From the NCBI GenBank assembly GCA_036337765.1, contig JAYZDP010000025.1:1-6516 (forward strand): a DNA stretch of 6,516 bases, given 5' to 3'. Numbering within the stretch: position 1 is the stretch's first letter; each line of letters starts with the position of its first letter. Under the pieces are notes generated by a model. It was given only the letters and a program-made list of their open reading frames with translations. It had not been told where the DNA came from and did no database searches. Origin of the DNA: JAYZDP01 sp036337765. GTDB taxonomy: Bacteria > Acidobacteriota > Thermoanaerobaculia > Multivoradales > Multivoraceae. A program made the position numbers and the translations under genes. Positions 6,252 to 6,516 of the stretch are shown one piece after another.

Positions 6252-6354
6252 AGGCCTCGACCTCAGTATCCTGAGCGTGCACGGCTCCACCGAGCAGCAA
6301 AAGAGCAGCGAGTCCGACTCGTCCCCATGAACTAGCCAACGCAGGCTGCTTCAT
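6244..6354 (-). pseudogene. Signal-peptide-bearing 5' gene fragment facing the outer-membrane gene
   Basis: This 36-codon frame begins at an ATG (6354-6352) with a GAAGGGG Shine-Dalgarno-like sequence (6370-6364) 9 nt upstream. It encodes a convincing Sec signal peptide: Lys2, Arg12, hydrophobic core GLAALLLLGGA, and cleavage after AVHA before QDTEVEAFT. It then stops at TGA (6246-6244), eight residues into the mature protein. Another minus-strand frame reads on from 6258 with balanced codons (LHLNDASILGNLSEKT, about 6252-6205), so the gene may have suffered a one-base shift near 6247-6255 before meeting the opposing gene. It lies 40 nt after the stop of the gene at the right edge on the same strand, an operon-like spacing. 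No family can be named from so little. It is called a fragment because a secreted protein this short is not credible, although a tiny exported peptide cannot be excluded. Confidence 0.55.
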
Positions 6355-6358
6355 CGCG

Positions 6359-6376
6359 AAAAGCCCCTTCGTGGGG
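6359..6376 (-). other. Short GC hairpin followed by CTTTT; weak terminator or SD-masking stem
   Basis: On the minus strand CCCC (6376-6373), loop ACGAA and GGGG (6367-6364) form a 4-bp GC stem followed by CTTTT (6363-6359). It lies between the stop of the right-edge gene (6395) and the ATG of the signal-peptide fragment (6354). The stem is short for an intrinsic terminator and the T run is only four bases. The right arm is also the Shine-Dalgarno-like GAAGGGG of the downstream frame, so pairing would hide that site. Either role is inference. Confidence 0.3.
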
Positions 6377-6394
6377 TGTTGTTGAAGACTGAGA

Positions 6395-6516
6395 CTAGGG
6401 ACAGGTCGGGAAGGCCGCGTCGTCGGTCGACGATGCGCCGGAATTGCCGTACGAGACGACCTCGCCCGTATGCGTGTCTTCGATCACGATGTCGAGATCG
6501 AGATCGGTCTCTGGCC
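6395..6516 (-). CDS. C-terminal end of an unidentified, probably secreted protein (5' end outside window)
   Basis: This minus-strand frame is open from the window edge and ends at TAG (6397-6395), giving 39 residues. They are acidic and strand-like (DLDLDIVIEDTHTGEVVSYG), followed by a Ser/Gly/Asp-rich tail ending in AFPTCP. The pattern DLDI.IED..TGEVVSYGNSG resembles beta-sandwich accessory domains at the ends of extracellular proteins (pre-peptidase C-terminal or similar), but this is a resemblance by eye, not an assignment. The codon pattern (GC-rich third positions) supports real coding. The two competing minus-strand frames give basic or interrupted products. The stop lies 40 nt upstream of the next minus-strand start, suggesting the two belonged to one transcript. 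Confidence 0.55.
   Translation of the reverse strand, partial: PETDLDLDIVIEDTHTGEVVSYGNSGASSTDDAAFPTCP

Noticed and set aside
5805..6290. 161-codon minus-strand frame over the end of the symporter and the outer-membrane gene.
   Set aside because: No signal, motif or SD; the Val run is the antisense of an Asp-rich stretch in the plus-strand protein.

Overview
The window is GC-rich chromosomal DNA from a Gram-negative bacterium. Evidence for a periplasm and outer membrane comes from several Sec signal peptides, one Tat signal, one probable lipoprotein, a periplasmic-type c cytochrome and the start of a likely outer-membrane protein. The protein set (DUF885 peptidase, GGT-like Ntn hydrolase, S9 peptidase, sodium symporter, cytochrome c joined to a copper-monooxygenase-like domain) suits a proteobacterial or acidobacterial-type scavenger. 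The sequence alone does not fix the phylum.

Layout, left to right. Bases 1-670 (minus) hold the first 223 residues of a secreted cytochrome c / copper type II monooxygenase-like protein; its 3' end lies outside the window. A near-consensus sigma70-type promoter with nested dyads sits at 696-726. Next is a minus-strand, tightly overlapping cluster whose transcription order is GGT-like Ntn hydrolase (4427-2706), DUF885 metallopeptidase (2706-934), then the first 73 codons of an S9-type peptidase (937-716) that stops abruptly. The start/stop overlaps (TGATG and ATGA) indicate translational coupling. A 57-bp divergent region with an imperfect dyad separates this cluster from a plus-strand sodium:amino-acid-type symporter (4485-5909). 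That gene is followed by the first part of a secreted, probably beta-rich outer-membrane protein (5949-6251), which also ends too early. On the minus strand, a 36-codon signal-peptide fragment (6354-6244) runs into the same break. Bases 6516-6395 (minus) are the C-terminus of a further, unidentified secreted protein.

Functionally, the intact centre reads as a peptide and amino-acid scavenging module: exported hydrolases that would release amino acids, next to a Na+-coupled amino-acid transporter. The GGT-like enzyme is the most unusual member. Its nucleophile position appears to be Ser instead of Thr, and the residues that recognise the gamma-glutamyl group are replaced, so its substrate is probably not a standard gamma-glutamyl compound.

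Structurally, the roughly 5.5-kb module is bounded on both sides by gene fragments (S9 at about 716, outer-membrane protein and signal-peptide gene at about 6200-6250). This suggests a rearranged or translocated block, decaying genes, or an assembly join.
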